Source: UBA11591 sp040220895 (lineage in GTDB: Bacteria; Bacteroidota; Bacteroidia; Flavobacteriales_E; Vicingaceae). Taken from it: a stretch of 64,000 nt of DNA. The translations under genes were made by a program, and so were the position numbers. Below are positions 8,582 to 18,060 of this stretch, in pieces (the first letter of the stretch is position 1; the number at the start of each line of letters is the position of its first letter). Where the stretch lies: NCBI GenBank assembly GCA_040220895.1, contig JAVJVY010000004.1, positions 108,036 to 172,035 on the forward strand. The letters are read 5' to 3'. A model generated the notes under the pieces. The model was not told the origin of the DNA. It did not search any database and was given only the letters and a program-made list of their open reading frames with translations.

Positions 8582-10503
8582 AAACCAAATACGAAAAGCT
8601 TAGCAGAGAAGAACTTGTTGATAGGGTGAACGCCTTTGAGCAAGAATTGAAGGGTTATGTGGACCGTATTGACCAGAGGTATAAAGTGTTCTTTGAGCGA
8701 AATCTTGCCGGAATATACCGGTCAAAACTCAACGGACAAATCGTTGAATGCAACGATGCTCTAGCGACTATTTTGGGATATGAATCGAAAGAAGAACTAA
8801 TTGGCTCAGATGCTCGAATGCTATACCAGGATCAAAAGGACCGCGAAAGACACATACACCTTTTAACAGAAAAGGGCTTTGTAAAAAACAGGAGGCTTGC
8901 TCTTCAGAAAAAGAATGGAGATAAGATCTGGGTTTCCATTAGCACCTCTCAGATAGAGAACCCCAAAACCGCAGAAATTGAATTCATGGAGGGGACTATT
9001 ATTGACATCACTGAATTAATTCTAACCCAGGAATTATTAGAGATGAATGAGCAGAACTATAAAAATATGCTCGACCAGTCTCCTTACGGAATTGTAATCA
9101 TCGAGGGCGATGAACTGGTTTATTTTAATGTCAGGGCCAGGGAAATTTTAAAAACACCACTCAAGTCAGGACAAAATGTAAAAAAAATATTTCCCGAACG
9201 GTTTTTTAGTGAATTTGTGACCAAGATAGGTGGTGATGGAATCAAACATTTTGACAGGGTTGGCTTCAAGACCAAAAAAAAAGAGGTTTTTCTGGACGTC
9301 TATCTCAAACCAATTCTCTTTGAGAACAGACAAATGATGGAGGTATCTTTTGTTGATATTAGGGAGCGCATAGAATTGGAAGAAGAACGCATTCGCTCCG
9401 AAGTTTTCGAAAAGTTGAATAACCAATTAAAGGCGGAGATCAGCAAAAAGGAACGAATTGAGCGAGAGTTAAAGAAGAGCTTGGTCCTGAACGAAAAACA
9501 GGCGGCAAAGCTCGAGGCCATTTTCGAGAACAAATCCCACATTATTTGGACACTCGATGCCCAATACCGCTTCACCTCATTTAATTCAAATCTGGCAGAA
9601 TTATTCTTAACTCTTTATAACAGAACCCCAAAACATCAAGACAATCCATTTACAGATTTCAGAGGCCTTCAAAAGAAGGAAGCTGTTATTTGGAGACAGG
9701 CACATGAAAAAGCTTTTAAAGGAGAATTGGTAAATTTTACTACAGAAATGAAAGCGGACAGGAATAAAACCACTTTCTATGAGGTTTTTCTCAATCCCAT
9801 TTTTAATGAGAAAAAGGAAGTGGAAGAGGTTTCAGGCATTGGCCACGACATTACTGAAAAAACGCTTGCTGAAATTCGGCTGACCGAGTCCCTGAAGGAA
9901 AAAGACATTCTACTAAAAGAAGTTCATCACAGAGTCAAGAATAATTTGCAGGTTATTTCGAGTATTTTCAATCTGCAGAGCGCTTACAATCAGGAGGACG
10001 CGGTTCGGGATGTGTTGAAAGAAAGTCAGAATAGAATAAAATCCATGGCCTACATTCACGAGAGCCTTTACAAATCATCACAATTTGGCAGAATTGACTT
10101 CGAAGAGTATTTGAGAAAACTATGTAAAAACCTCATTCAATCATACACCCTTCGCACCAATCAGATATCACTATTAACCGAAACAGAAAAAGTGCTAATC
10201 CACCTGGATCAGGCCATACCCTGCGGACTTATGGTCAACGAGGTAATCTCTAATTCCCTAAAGCACGCCTTTCCGGATAAATCCCATGGAATTGTGGCCA
10301 TCGATTTAAAAAAACGGGGGAATATTCTGATATTGAAAATATCAGATGATGGCGTTGGCATACCGGAGAGTGTTTTAAAAGGAGAGTCCCATACACTGGG
10401 CTTTCAGCTAATAAACACACTGGTAGAACAATTAAGGGGTAAGGTGGATATTCAAAACGAAGTAGGAACCACTTTTAACTTTTCATTTAAACTACAGGGC
10501 TAG
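8578..10503 (+). CDS. PAS-domain sensor histidine kinase, HisKA_2 type
   Basis: 641 residues without a clear membrane segment, so probably cytoplasmic. Three PAS-like regions lie near residues 45-150, 155-265 and 310-435, linked by a charged coiled-coil-like stretch (about 270-310). The phosphoacceptor box is EVHHRVKNNLQ with the likely phospho-His at 451, diagnostic of HisKA_2 kinases. The ATPase domain has NEVISNSLKHAFP (N box) and DDGVGIPE, and ends in GTTFNFSF. It overlaps the MORN gene by 4 nt and precedes a LytTR regulator by 59 nt, its probable partner. Confidence 0.92.
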   Translation: MKTKYEKLSREELVDRVNAFEQELKGYVDRIDQRYKVFFERNLAGIYRSKLNGQIVECNDALATILGYESKEELIGSDARMLYQDQKDRERHIHLLTEKGFVKNRRLALQKKNGDKIWVSISTSQIENPKTAEIEFMEGTIIDITELILTQELLEMNEQNYKNMLDQSPYGIVIIEGDELVYFNVRAREILKTPLKSGQNVKKIFPERFFSEFVTKIGGDGIKHFDRVGFKTKKKEVFLDVYLKPILFENRQMMEVSFVDIRERIELEEERIRSEVFEKLNNQLKAEISKKERIERELKKSLVLNEKQAAKLEAIFENKSHIIWTLDAQYRFTSFNSNLAELFLTLYNRTPKHQDNPFTDFRGLQKKEAVIWRQAHEKAFKGELVNFTTEMKADRNKTTFYEVFLNPIFNEKKEVEEVSGIGHDITEKTLAEIRLTESLKEKDILLKEVHHRVKNNLQVISSIFNLQSAYNQEDAVRDVLKESQNRIKSMAYIHESLYKSSQFGRIDFEEYLRKLCKNLIQSYTLRTNQISLLTETEKVLIHLDQAIPCGLMVNEVISNSLKHAFPDKSHGIVAIDLKKRGNILILKISDDGVGIPESVLKGESHTLGFQLINTLVEQLRGKVDIQNEVGTTFNFSFKLQG

Positions 10504-10562
10504 AGGTATCCAAGTCATTGCCTATTTTTTCTAACTTCACAATTATCTTTTAGCCAGCATAT

Positions 10563-11309
10563 ATGAAAAAGATCCTTGTTGTGGAGGACGAAAGCATAGT
10601 TTCGAAAGATATTCAAATGAGCCTGAAAAATCTTGGCTATAATATTTGTGGTTCCAGCGCGACAGGAGAGGAAGCCATACATATTGCCAAAGAAACCACG
10701 CCGGACCTGATTCTCATGGACATTATGCTTAATGGAAAGCTGACGGGAATAGAGGCGGCCCACTTGATAAAACAAGAGTTGGATGTCCCAATTATTTACC
10801 TTACGGCTTATGCTGACGAAAGCACCCTGAGCAAAGCAAAAATAACCGAGCCTTACGGATACATCATAAAGCCTTTTGAGGAGATTGATCTTCACACGAG
10901 CATTGAAATGGCGCTTTATAAACACGGAAAGGAAAAAGAAAAAAAGAAAGAAGTTGAAATGATGTTCTCTGCCTTTGAAGCGGGCGATAAAGAGGAAATA
11001 TTTTTTGTGCGCTCAAAGTCCAGTCTTGTAAAATTGAAGGCCGATGAAATACATTTCGTTGAAGCGCTGAAAGACTACGTCTCCATTTTTACACTAAAGG
11101 GAAAATTTGTAATTCACTCAACCATGAAGGACATTGTAAAGAAACTACCTTCAGGAGCATTTTTACGAATTCACCGATCTTACATTGTCCGGCTGGACAA
11201 AATAGCCGCCATTGAACACGCATTTTTAACTCTAGAAAATATCGATAGGCAAATCCCAATCGGAGGGAATTACCGAGAAGAGCTCCTAAAAAAAATCCGA
11301 ACTATTTAA
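10563..11309 (+). CDS. LytTR-family response regulator
   Basis: 248 residues. The N-terminal receiver domain has the acidic pair VVEDE, the phosphoacceptor Asp53 in LILMDIMLNG, Thr/Ala at YLTAYAD and Lys in IIKPFEE. After a Lys/Glu-rich linker (about 120-130), a LytTR DNA-binding domain covers about residues 145-246 (DEIHFVEALKDYVSIF, FLRIHRSYIVRLDKI). Phosphorylation is probably by the kinase just upstream. LytTR proteins bind spaced direct repeats, so the repeated motifs at 6711-6960 are candidate targets. The stop overlaps the convergent pabA-type gene by 8 nt. Confidence 0.93.
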   Translation: MKKILVVEDESIVSKDIQMSLKNLGYNICGSSATGEEAIHIAKETTPDLILMDIMLNGKLTGIEAAHLIKQELDVPIIYLTAYADESTLSKAKITEPYGYIIKPFEEIDLHTSIEMALYKHGKEKEKKKEVEMMFSAFEAGDKEEIFFVRSKSSLVKLKADEIHFVEALKDYVSIFTLKGKFVIHSTMKDIVKKLPSGAFLRIHRSYIVRLDKIAAIEHAFLTLENIDRQIPIGGNYREELLKKIRTI

Positions 11310-11874
11310 GGGATAGCCAATTTGCAAGCATTGCTTTGCCACCCTCGGTCATAACAGATTCGGGGTGAAACTGAAAGCCGTGTATCGGCAGAGAACGATG
11401 CTCAAGAGACATGATTAAGCCCCCCTCGTTTTTTGAGGTGACCTTAAGGCAAGCCGGAAAGCCTTCTTCGTTGGCTACCCATGAGTGGTAGTGACCCGCC
11501 AATAACGGTGATTCCAGACCGCGGAACAATGGAGAAGGTGAAAATCGAATTGTCGTTGCCCTTCCATGCATCACCCGATCTAATAGGAGTAAGCTGCCCC
11601 CAAAATGAACAACGATGGCCTGAAGGCCCAGGCAAACGCCAAGGATGCGCTTGGTCATTGCGTATGTTGACAGAGCCTGGGAAATCAACGGATAATCAAC
11701 GGGCAATCCCGGGCCGGGAGAAATTAAAAAGTGACTGAAATTAGCCAAGTCATCAGGGTTGAATTTATCGTATCGAACCACATGGCAATTTCCTCTATTC
11801 AGGTCGTCTAAGTAATGGAAGATGTTGTGTGTAAACGAATCGAAACAATCGACCAGAAGTATTCTAGGCTTCAC
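11302..11874 (-). CDS. pabA: Anthranilate/aminodeoxychorismate synthase glutamine amidotransferase subunit
   Basis: 190 residues, the size of a stand-alone class I glutamine amidotransferase. The oxyanion motif SPGPGLP (52-58), nucleophile Cys81 in GVCLGLQAI and His170/Glu172 in FHPESVMTEGG complete the triad. It supplies ammonia to chorismate-using PabB (folate) or TrpE (tryptophan); neither is present here, so pabA versus trpG is undecided. Start GTG at 11874, exactly adjacent to the stop of the preceding small secreted-protein gene. Two unrelated secreted proteins upstream in the same operon are unusual company. Confidence 0.85.
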   Translation of the reverse strand: MKPRILLVDCFDSFTHNIFHYLDDLNRGNCHVVRYDKFNPDDLANFSHFLISPGPGLPVDYPLISQALSTYAMTKRILGVCLGLQAIVVHFGGSLLLLDRVMHGRATTIRFSPSPLFRGLESPLLAGHYHSWVANEEGFPACLKVTSKNEGGLIMSLEHRSLPIHGFQFHPESVMTEGGKAMLANWLSLK

Positions 11875-12246
11875 TTACTTCCATTCGTCAATAGGGTAGA
11901 AGTGCTTTTTGTAAGGGTCTGAAGGGTCTGTCCGACTTTCGTAATAAACTTCTTCGACCCCAAACTCCGCCCTATCAGGAAAAGGGACAACCTGCCTGAA
12001 TCGACTAATGTCATGGGCTGAATAGATCATTTTTGATCGCCCCTTTTCTTTGAAAATTATTGAGGTGATGTACTTATCGCTTGCGTCTCGTATGGTGATC
12101 TTCCCGTATATAGTATCGTTGTAAAGGGTTCTAATTTCCCCCTCAACCGGCCGGCTGATGACCTTTATTGCTTCTTTATTCTCCTGAGCAATAAGGCCCA
12201 TTGGCAAGAATGTGACGAAAAAGAGTATTGACTTGATGTTCAACAT
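11875..12246 (-). CDS. Small secreted protein of unknown function
   Basis: 123 residues with a signal peptide (MLNIKSILFFVTFLPMGLIAQ). The mature part has a beta-rich pattern (YNDTIYGKITIRD, KYITSIIFKEKG) common in small periplasmic Bacteroidota proteins, but I recognise no family. It lies 8 nt after the next gene upstream and directly abuts the pabA-type GTG, so the three genes are probably one operon. Confidence 0.7.
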   Translation of the reverse strand: MLNIKSILFFVTFLPMGLIAQENKEAIKVISRPVEGEIRTLYNDTIYGKITIRDASDKYITSIIFKEKGRSKMIYSAHDISRFRQVVPFPDRAEFGVEEVYYESRTDPSDPYKKHFYPIDEWK

Positions 12247-12254
12247 GCGCTAGA

Positions 12255-12776
12255 TTATTGGTCGTTGATTTTATTTGTTAGCAATTCTAAAGTAAGAAAA
12301 ACATAGCTTTCAATTTCTCCCGAAACCAGCTTAATGTTGGCGGCATTTCGCTCATTTCCCGAAGCTTCGTATTTCTGAACCCAGTCTTCCAAAGATAATT
12401 TTATATCCTCAAAGTAAAAGTTGTCAAAGCGGTAACCAAAGGCCTTCCTGCCTAAGGTAACTTCGAGTTTGAACGAGACCGGGTGAATGCCTTTTTTACT
12501 TGGCACCTCGGTAAGGCCTTTTATCACAAAATAGCGCTTGTCCCGATGAATGGTTGAAAAAACCATGGGAGGGTAAACCTGTTTTTCGGCCAGCCAAACC
12601 TGAATGATCTTTGCAACTTTTTTCTTGCAGGCAATTTCGGTTGCCCTCTGCCCTTTCAGAACGTATAAGTTGCTTGTAGAATCAAACGGCAAAGAGAATT
12701 GAGCACTAGATCGGTGCGAACTAAAACAGAAAACGGCAATGAAAAAAAGGAGGGAGGGTGCGTTGGCGAACTTCAT
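12255..12776 (-). CDS. Secreted protein of unknown function
   Basis: 173 residues; a signal peptide ends near SSAQF. The mature protein contains alternating beta-like and helical stretches (YFVIKGLTEVPSK, FKLEVTLGRKAFGYRFDNF, then VSGEIESYVFLTLELLTNKI), faintly like DUF4468 TBP-fold proteins, but I cannot assign it. A TAATTTTG promoter box sits only 4 nt before the ATG. First gene of the operon that ends with the pabA-type gene. Confidence 0.7.
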   Translation of the reverse strand: MKFANAPSLLFFIAVFCFSSHRSSAQFSLPFDSTSNLYVLKGQRATEIACKKKVAKIIQVWLAEKQVYPPMVFSTIHRDKRYFVIKGLTEVPSKKGIHPVSFKLEVTLGRKAFGYRFDNFYFEDIKLSLEDWVQKYEASGNERNAANIKLVSGEIESYVFLTLELLTNKINDQ

Positions 12777-12780
12777 AGGT

Positions 12781-12788
12781 CAAAATTA
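12781..12788 (-). promoter_or_regulatory. Candidate -7 box (TAATTTTG) 4 nt before a start codon
   Basis: Perfect TAnnTTTG match on the minus strand. With the usual spacing to the transcription start, the mRNA would begin at or next to the ATG at 12776, so the message may be leaderless. A CAA at 12813-12815 is a poor -33 candidate. Confidence 0.4.
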
Positions 12789-12837
12789 GCAAAAGCAGGG
12801 CTTACCAGAGATCAATGTTATTGGTGGTGAAAAAACC

Positions 12838-12845
12838 TATTTTCG
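12838..12845 (+). promoter_or_regulatory. Candidate -7 box (TATTTTCG) 4 nt before a GTG start
   Basis: One mismatch to TAnnTTTG (C for T at position 7). It lies 4 nt before the GTG at 12850 and mirrors the box at 12781-12788, so both genes of this divergent pair may have leaderless mRNAs. Confidence 0.3.
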
Positions 12846-12849
12846 AATC

Positions 12850-14106
12850 GTGAACCTCAGACCCTACATCGCCTTTCTTTTGTCCATTGGACTATCAGGA
12901 CAGCTGTCTGGCCAGGTAATTGAAGGGCTGGTTCTGCAGACGGATCGAAAAACAACCATTCCATACGTGAACATTCGCATTGGGGGAACTGCCATTGGAA
13001 CGGTGAGCCAATTTGATGGCAGGTTTAAGCTTGATGTTTCCGAGCGCCCAAAAACCAAGGATACGTTGATTTTTTCGGCGATAGGGTATGAAAACAAGGT
13101 GATTCCCATCACGGCAGAAATGGACACCATCTATGTCACCTTGACCCCAACTTCTGTTGGACTTGACGCCGTGTTGGTAAGCCCCAAAAATCCAGAAGAA
13201 TTGATTGCGGCGGCGGCCGAAAACATTCCAGAAAACTATGCGAAAGAGGCCTTCAACGGAACGCTATACCAGCGACAAATGATACGTCTTAACGGAAAAT
13301 ACCTCGAATCCTCAGAAGCCATCTTAAGGGCCAGGGTGGCGCCTATCGTCAACTCGATGAGCGACACCACCAGTATTAAAATGCTGGCATTCAAGCATTT
13401 TGATGAAGAAAGCCAGGCCATTAAAACCATTATCTCAAAAAAGAGGAAAAACAAGCCCGATAAGATGGCCATTGAAGGAATGGATTCGGTGATGATCAGC
13501 CTGAGCCGAGAAATAAGCGAGAATTTTGACATCTATACCCAAGTCGATTCGAACTACATAAGGCAGCTGTATATGAAGGGTCCCCAAACCGACAAGACCA
13601 AATTCTGGTTCGAAAACATCATACAGAGGGAAGGCCGGCAATTGATCAACATTGGCTTCAAGGGCAGGGTTGGCGGCATTGCCAACCAACAAGGACAAAT
13701 ACTTATGGATTATGAATCCCTGGCCATAAAATCGTTTATCATTCAGCTTAGGACATCATCCTTTAAACTGCGCATGTTGCTCAAGCTTGTTGGTATAAAT
13801 TTCAATGGGGCCGATGTGGTGTTCAAATTTAACAGCATCATGACAGAAGAGGGGTGGATCCCCGACCTGATGAGCGCTGATGTATTTGTAGATATGGAAA
13901 AAATCAAACTTTTTTCCCCCAACATCCCGATCAGAATAGAAATTAATACTCAAACGCGTTATCTTGATATAGATATTCCGGCCACAGACGACTGCAAAGG
14001 AAAAGGAGTGGTGAAAAGGAATACCGCTCTCAAAGACCAGTTCGAGAGCGACACTAACAACCCCTTGTGGAATGAATATGACCAAAAGATCAGGTCCCTG
14101 GAATAA
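12850..14106 (+). CDS. CarboxypepD_reg-like domain exported protein
   Basis: 418 residues from a GTG start. The signal peptide ends near LSGQ; residues about 24-100 form a carboxypeptidase-regulatory-like beta-sandwich (VIEGLVLQTDRKTTIPYVNI, GTVSQFDGRFKLDV, TLIFSAIGYENK). The remainder (NPEELIAAAAENIPENYAKEAF onward) is the all-beta region found behind this domain in many Bacteroidota periplasmic proteins. There is no plug or barrel, so it is not a TonB receptor. Function is unknown. Its stop is 1 nt from the convergent PLP-enzyme stop. Confidence 0.75.
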   Translation: MNLRPYIAFLLSIGLSGQLSGQVIEGLVLQTDRKTTIPYVNIRIGGTAIGTVSQFDGRFKLDVSERPKTKDTLIFSAIGYENKVIPITAEMDTIYVTLTPTSVGLDAVLVSPKNPEELIAAAAENIPENYAKEAFNGTLYQRQMIRLNGKYLESSEAILRARVAPIVNSMSDTTSIKMLAFKHFDEESQAIKTIISKKRKNKPDKMAIEGMDSVMISLSREISENFDIYTQVDSNYIRQLYMKGPQTDKTKFWFENIIQREGRQLINIGFKGRVGGIANQQGQILMDYESLAIKSFIIQLRTSSFKLRMLLKLVGINFNGADVVFKFNSIMTEEGWIPDLMSADVFVDMEKIKLFSPNIPIRIEINTQTRYLDIDIPATDDCKGKGVVKRNTALKDQFESDTNNPLWNEYDQKIRSLE

Positions 14107-14107
14107 T

Positions 14108-15358
14108 TCATATCACATCCAGGGCCTGGCCTATATCCCAGATCAGGTCTTCTGGGGCCTCTACCCCTATCGACAGACGTATAAGTTTATCACTGATTGA
14201 AAGGGCCTTGCGATCTTCGGGGTCCACATCAGCATGCGTCATGGTGGCGGGGTGTTCCGCGAGGCTTTCCGTCCCTCCCAGGCTTACCGCAAGCTTTATT
14301 AGCTTCAAATTATTCAGAAAACCGAAGGCCTCCTTTTCTCCACCGATAACATCAAAGGAGATCATGGCCCCGTCGCTTTCATACTGCTTCTTGTAAATGG
14401 CGTATTGAACCTTATCTGAAGGATCGGTAAAACCCAAATAATAAACCTTTTCAACCTTTTTGTGGCTTTGTAGAAATTCAGCGACATGCCTTGCGTTTTG
14501 CGCCTGTCTTTCCATTCTGACCTTGAGCGTTTCAAGACTTCGCATCAAGAGCCAGCCGGTCCAAGGTCCGGCCATATTGCCAAAAAAAGTACGAAGGGTT
14601 TTAACCCGACTCATCAGCTCTTTTGACCCAAGACATGCACCTGCGATCACATCACTGTGGCCCCCGATGTATTTTGTAGCAGAATAAAGCACCAGGTCGG
14701 CCCCGTGTTTCAGCGGGTGTTGCCAAAGTGGCCCCATGTAAGTGTTGTCTACCGCGACCACGACTTTTTCATCCCCGGAGAACTCTTTGGCGATCTCTGC
14801 CCAAAGGGAAATATCAAACATGGAATTAGTCGGATTGGCAGGTGATTCGATCAACATCATTTTTAATCTCCCAGACCTTGGATGAGCCGAGATTGCCTTT
14901 ATCATGTCCACCTTATCGGTTCCTGACTTAAAGCCAAGTGCCTGAATATCAAATCGCTTAAGCACATGGTGGATAAAGTGATCTGTTCCGCCATATAATG
15001 GCCCACTGTGAACCAAAAGGTCACCGGGACTTAGAAATTCGAGTAGGGCAGTGGATATGGCAGACATGCCACTTTCAAATACGGCTGCCTCTTCTGCCCC
15101 GTCCCAAAGGCATAGGCGGTTTTCTAGGATTTCAAGATCAGGATTGTTCAGTCTGCTGTAAATCAATCCGATTTTTTCATTGGGCCCTTGTTCACGCAGC
15201 CCATAGGCAACCTCAAAAAAAGCCTTTCCCTCTTCGGCAGAATTGAACATAAAGGTCGAGGTTTGAAAAATTGGACACTTAACAGCCCCCTGAGATAAGA
15301 CAGGATCATATCCATAGGACATCATCAGACTTTCGGGCTTCATATTTTTTTTTGACAT
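14108..15358 (-). CDS. Cys/Met-metabolism PLP enzyme (cystathionine gamma-synthase/lyase family)
   Basis: 416 residues. The PLP lysine is Lys229 in LYSATKYIGGHSDVIAG; YSRLNNP (67-73), ESGMSAIST and VAVDNTYMGP are other hallmarks of the trans-sulfuration fold family. Members cleave or form C-S bonds of cysteine, homocysteine or methionine (cystathionine gamma-synthase, cystathionine gamma-lyase, methionine gamma-lyase). The sequence does not tell which, and no sulfur-metabolism neighbour helps. It is followed at 105 nt by the upstream acyl-CoA ligase gene, also on the minus strand. Confidence 0.88.
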   Translation of the reverse strand: MSKKNMKPESLMMSYGYDPVLSQGAVKCPIFQTSTFMFNSAEEGKAFFEVAYGLREQGPNEKIGLIYSRLNNPDLEILENRLCLWDGAEEAAVFESGMSAISTALLEFLSPGDLLVHSGPLYGGTDHFIHHVLKRFDIQALGFKSGTDKVDMIKAISAHPRSGRLKMMLIESPANPTNSMFDISLWAEIAKEFSGDEKVVVAVDNTYMGPLWQHPLKHGADLVLYSATKYIGGHSDVIAGACLGSKELMSRVKTLRTFFGNMAGPWTGWLLMRSLETLKVRMERQAQNARHVAEFLQSHKKVEKVYYLGFTDPSDKVQYAIYKKQYESDGAMISFDVIGGEKEAFGFLNNLKLIKLAVSLGGTESLAEHPATMTHADVDPEDRKALSISDKLIRLSIGVEAPEDLIWDIGQALDVI

Positions 15359-15463
15359 AGCAAGTAAAATTAATCCTTATAGGACGCTTAGGGCGCTCAG
15401 CCAAAGGTAGAATCATTGGCCCCCGCCCTTTATGAGCAATATCAAGCTCTTGGCAAACATTAC

Positions 15464-17401
15464 TCAGTTAAGGATAGCGCCTAAGCTCTGCAAGTTTAGC
15501 TCATCACTAACTTTTGAGGCTGCCGGCTGATATAGTTGTTCAATTTCAACACGGTGCCGCTCGATGATTTTATGCCGCACCATTTTCATGGTTGAATTGA
15601 CCATTTTATTTGATTCGGAAAATGGTTCTGGAGCGATAAAGAAATAAGAAGGAAGCCACTTGCTGGGAAACTGGCCCGCATAAGCCGGGTCTTTTTTAAA
15701 ACGCTCCACGTCTTTTTTTATCAAGTCGAGGGCGTCTTCTTTTTTGAGCGACCTAAGCCTGGAAACTTTAAGCGGATCAATGGTCACAATTGCCGTGGTA
15801 TACTTTTTCTGCTCGTTAAAGACCATGGCTTGACCAAGTAATTCTGTGGAACTAACAATGGCTTCTTCTATGCCCTCCGGACTGTATTTTTCGCCATCTT
15901 CCGAAATGAGCAAGGCTTTGTTTCTCCCGGTAACAACCAGGAAGCCGTCCTTGTCCAGGTATCCCAAGTCACCGGTCCAGAGCCAATCATCAATGATTAC
16001 CTCGGCCGTGGCCGCAGCGTTTTTGTAATAACCCTTCATGATGTTGTCGCCCTTAATAACGATCTCTCCAATTTCACCCGGCATTGCTTCATGAAGCTTT
16101 TCCTTCATGATCCGGCAAGAAATAGACGGCATGACCTTTCCGCTTGTACCCATTTTGCGCTCCATCGGTGTATTCGAAGAAATGATCGGAGCTGCCTCGG
16201 TCAATCCATATCCTTGAAAAATAGGCGAACCGATGGCCCTGAAAAACTGCTGTTGTTTTATATCAAGAAGCGCCCCGCCACCAACAAGGTATTTTATTTC
16301 TCCACCAAAAACATTGCGTAGCTTTTTAAAGATCAGCGCAGAAGCCAACACATGGGGAACGAAGGTGCGCACTTTTATCCAAAATGATACGCGGCCATGG
16401 CCATCTCCGTTGCGTGAAATCCCCGCCTTTAACCCGGCCCGAAACAGGGCATCGATTTGCCGCCCTTTCTGTGAAATACCCTCCTTCATTTTATTCATAA
16501 AATTCGCACTGAGGGCGGGAACGGTCAAAAGAAATTCGGGCCTCACCTCCTTTAAATTAATGGGGATATTTTTAAGCGCATTGGAAGTCCCACCTCGAGC
16601 ATCGAGAAAGTACAGGTCCAAGGCCTTGAACAAGGCCCCGTAGAGGGCAACGGTATGCGCAAATGAATGATCAACAGGCAAGATTACCAGGGTCCTGAAG
16701 CCTTCTTTTAAACCGAAGGAGTCAATACCATCCTTTGCATTTGAATAGTAATTGAGATGGCTAAGCATGATTCCCTTGGGGTTTCCGGTGGTACCCGAAG
16801 TGTAAGAAATATTTACAATGTCGTTTTCGGAAATGCCCTTCTTTAAATCAGTTACCCCAGAAGGGTCCGATTCAAATAATTTTTTACCCCGATCAAGAAG
16901 TTCCCAAAAAGTGAATCCACGATCGCGACCCAAACCATTTGATTCCAATTGATCGAAGAAATGGCCAATATCGGAATCCAGGTAAATGAGTTTCATTCGA
17001 CAGTCTTTCAGGCCGGCGGCAACTTCCATCACCTTAGAAAGGCTGTTCTTTGACACGAATAGGGCCACACATTCAGAGTGATCCAGACGAAAGGGGAGCT
17101 CTTCGGGCAGCAGCTTAACCGACAATGGCACTGAGATTACGCCAATTTTCAACAGGGAATATTCAGAGATGATCCATTGTGGGCTGCCTTCCGAGAGGAT
17201 GGCCGCTTTATCCCCCTTTTTTAGTCCGATTTCCAAAAGAGCAGCGCTTAAATAATCAGAAAGGGCGTTTATCTGGCTATAGGTATAAGAGACCCAGCCA
17301 CGTTCAGTTTTGTGACTTGCGTATTTGAAGTCAGCATATTTTTGGGCTGCCCGCTCTAATAATTCAATGATATTGCGTTTCCCTTTTTCGAGCTCAATCA
17401 T
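15464..17401 (-). CDS. Long-chain fatty-acid-CoA ligase (AMP-binding)
   Basis: 645 residues, the size of FAA1-type long-chain acyl-CoA synthetases. The P-loop-like motif is YTSGTTGNPKGIMLSH (about 203-218); GYGLTEAAPIIS and WLWTGDLGYLDKDGFLVVTGRNK are the AMP-binding and hinge motifs. It adenylates a long-chain fatty acid and transfers it to CoA, for degradation or lipid remodelling. No transmembrane segment is obvious. Stand-alone between the PLP enzyme and an unknown gene on the other strand. Confidence 0.9.
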   Translation of the reverse strand: MIELEKGKRNIIELLERAAQKYADFKYASHKTERGWVSYTYSQINALSDYLSAALLEIGLKKGDKAAILSEGSPQWIISEYSLLKIGVISVPLSVKLLPEELPFRLDHSECVALFVSKNSLSKVMEVAAGLKDCRMKLIYLDSDIGHFFDQLESNGLGRDRGFTFWELLDRGKKLFESDPSGVTDLKKGISENDIVNISYTSGTTGNPKGIMLSHLNYYSNAKDGIDSFGLKEGFRTLVILPVDHSFAHTVALYGALFKALDLYFLDARGGTSNALKNIPINLKEVRPEFLLTVPALSANFMNKMKEGISQKGRQIDALFRAGLKAGISRNGDGHGRVSFWIKVRTFVPHVLASALIFKKLRNVFGGEIKYLVGGGALLDIKQQQFFRAIGSPIFQGYGLTEAAPIISSNTPMERKMGTSGKVMPSISCRIMKEKLHEAMPGEIGEIVIKGDNIMKGYYKNAAATAEVIIDDWLWTGDLGYLDKDGFLVVTGRNKALLISEDGEKYSPEGIEEAIVSSTELLGQAMVFNEQKKYTTAIVTIDPLKVSRLRSLKKEDALDLIKKDVERFKKDPAYAGQFPSKWLPSYFFIAPEPFSESNKMVNSTMKMVRHKIIERHRVEIEQLYQPAASKVSDELNLQSLGAILN

Positions 17402-17544
17402 TTATGGCTTGTATTGCGGTTAAATATAGAAAGGCCCTTGCAGTATTCCTAATGCAAGGCACCACCTATTTTTAGGTTGTATAAAGAACTTATAAGAAGG
17501 CGCTTGGATAATTGGCAACACTTGAAAAAGTTTATATTCATTGG

Positions 17545-18060
17545 ATGAACCCCCTATTGGATAAAGCAAGTGTTAGAAAAATCATGGGGCCACTTACAGC
17601 CTTGACCCTGATGCTAACGGCTTCAATTTCTAAGGGGCAAAATGACTATTTGTCTGATTCAATTACCACAACCAACGGGGGCCGATTGTATTACCAGAGC
17701 GGTCAATTACTCAGCATCAATGAGGTATTGAAAATAACCAAGCCTTTTCAAGAGGCACACCGGGAAATTGCAAAGGCTAAATCCAATAAAGACGCCGTAA
17801 CAGTTTTCGGACTCATTGGAGGCTTCATGATTGGCTGGCCGATAGGAACGGCACTGGGAGGCGGAGAGCCCAATTGGGGTGTGGCCGCAGCGGGCGTGGG
17901 CCTCCTGGTCATTACCATTCCGATTGGCAGCGCGTATCGAAGGCATAGTAAAAACGGAGTTAAGCTTTACAACCAGGAATTCAGAAAAACGCAATCCAAT
18001 GGGCTTGGGTTGAAGCTCAAAATAGGTCAAGAAACCGTTGGGTTGGCGCTGAGATTTTGA
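17545..18060 (+). CDS. Membrane or exported protein of unknown function
   Basis: About 171 residues from the ATG at 17545 (a TTG at 17512 and an ATG at 17584 are alternatives). A hydrophobic segment ending near SKGQND looks like a signal peptide. The middle carries two Gly-rich hydrophobic helices (VFGLIGGFMIGWPIGTALGG and WGVAAAGVGLLVITIPIGSA) followed by YNQEFRKTQSNG. This layout is common in small Bacteroidota membrane proteins, but I recognise no family. Isolated gene, followed by the repeat/tRNA region. Confidence 0.65.
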   Translation: MNPLLDKASVRKIMGPLTALTLMLTASISKGQNDYLSDSITTTNGGRLYYQSGQLLSINEVLKITKPFQEAHREIAKAKSNKDAVTVFGLIGGFMIGWPIGTALGGGEPNWGVAAAGVGLLVITIPIGSAYRRHSKNGVKLYNQEFRKTQSNGLGLKLKIGQETVGLALRF

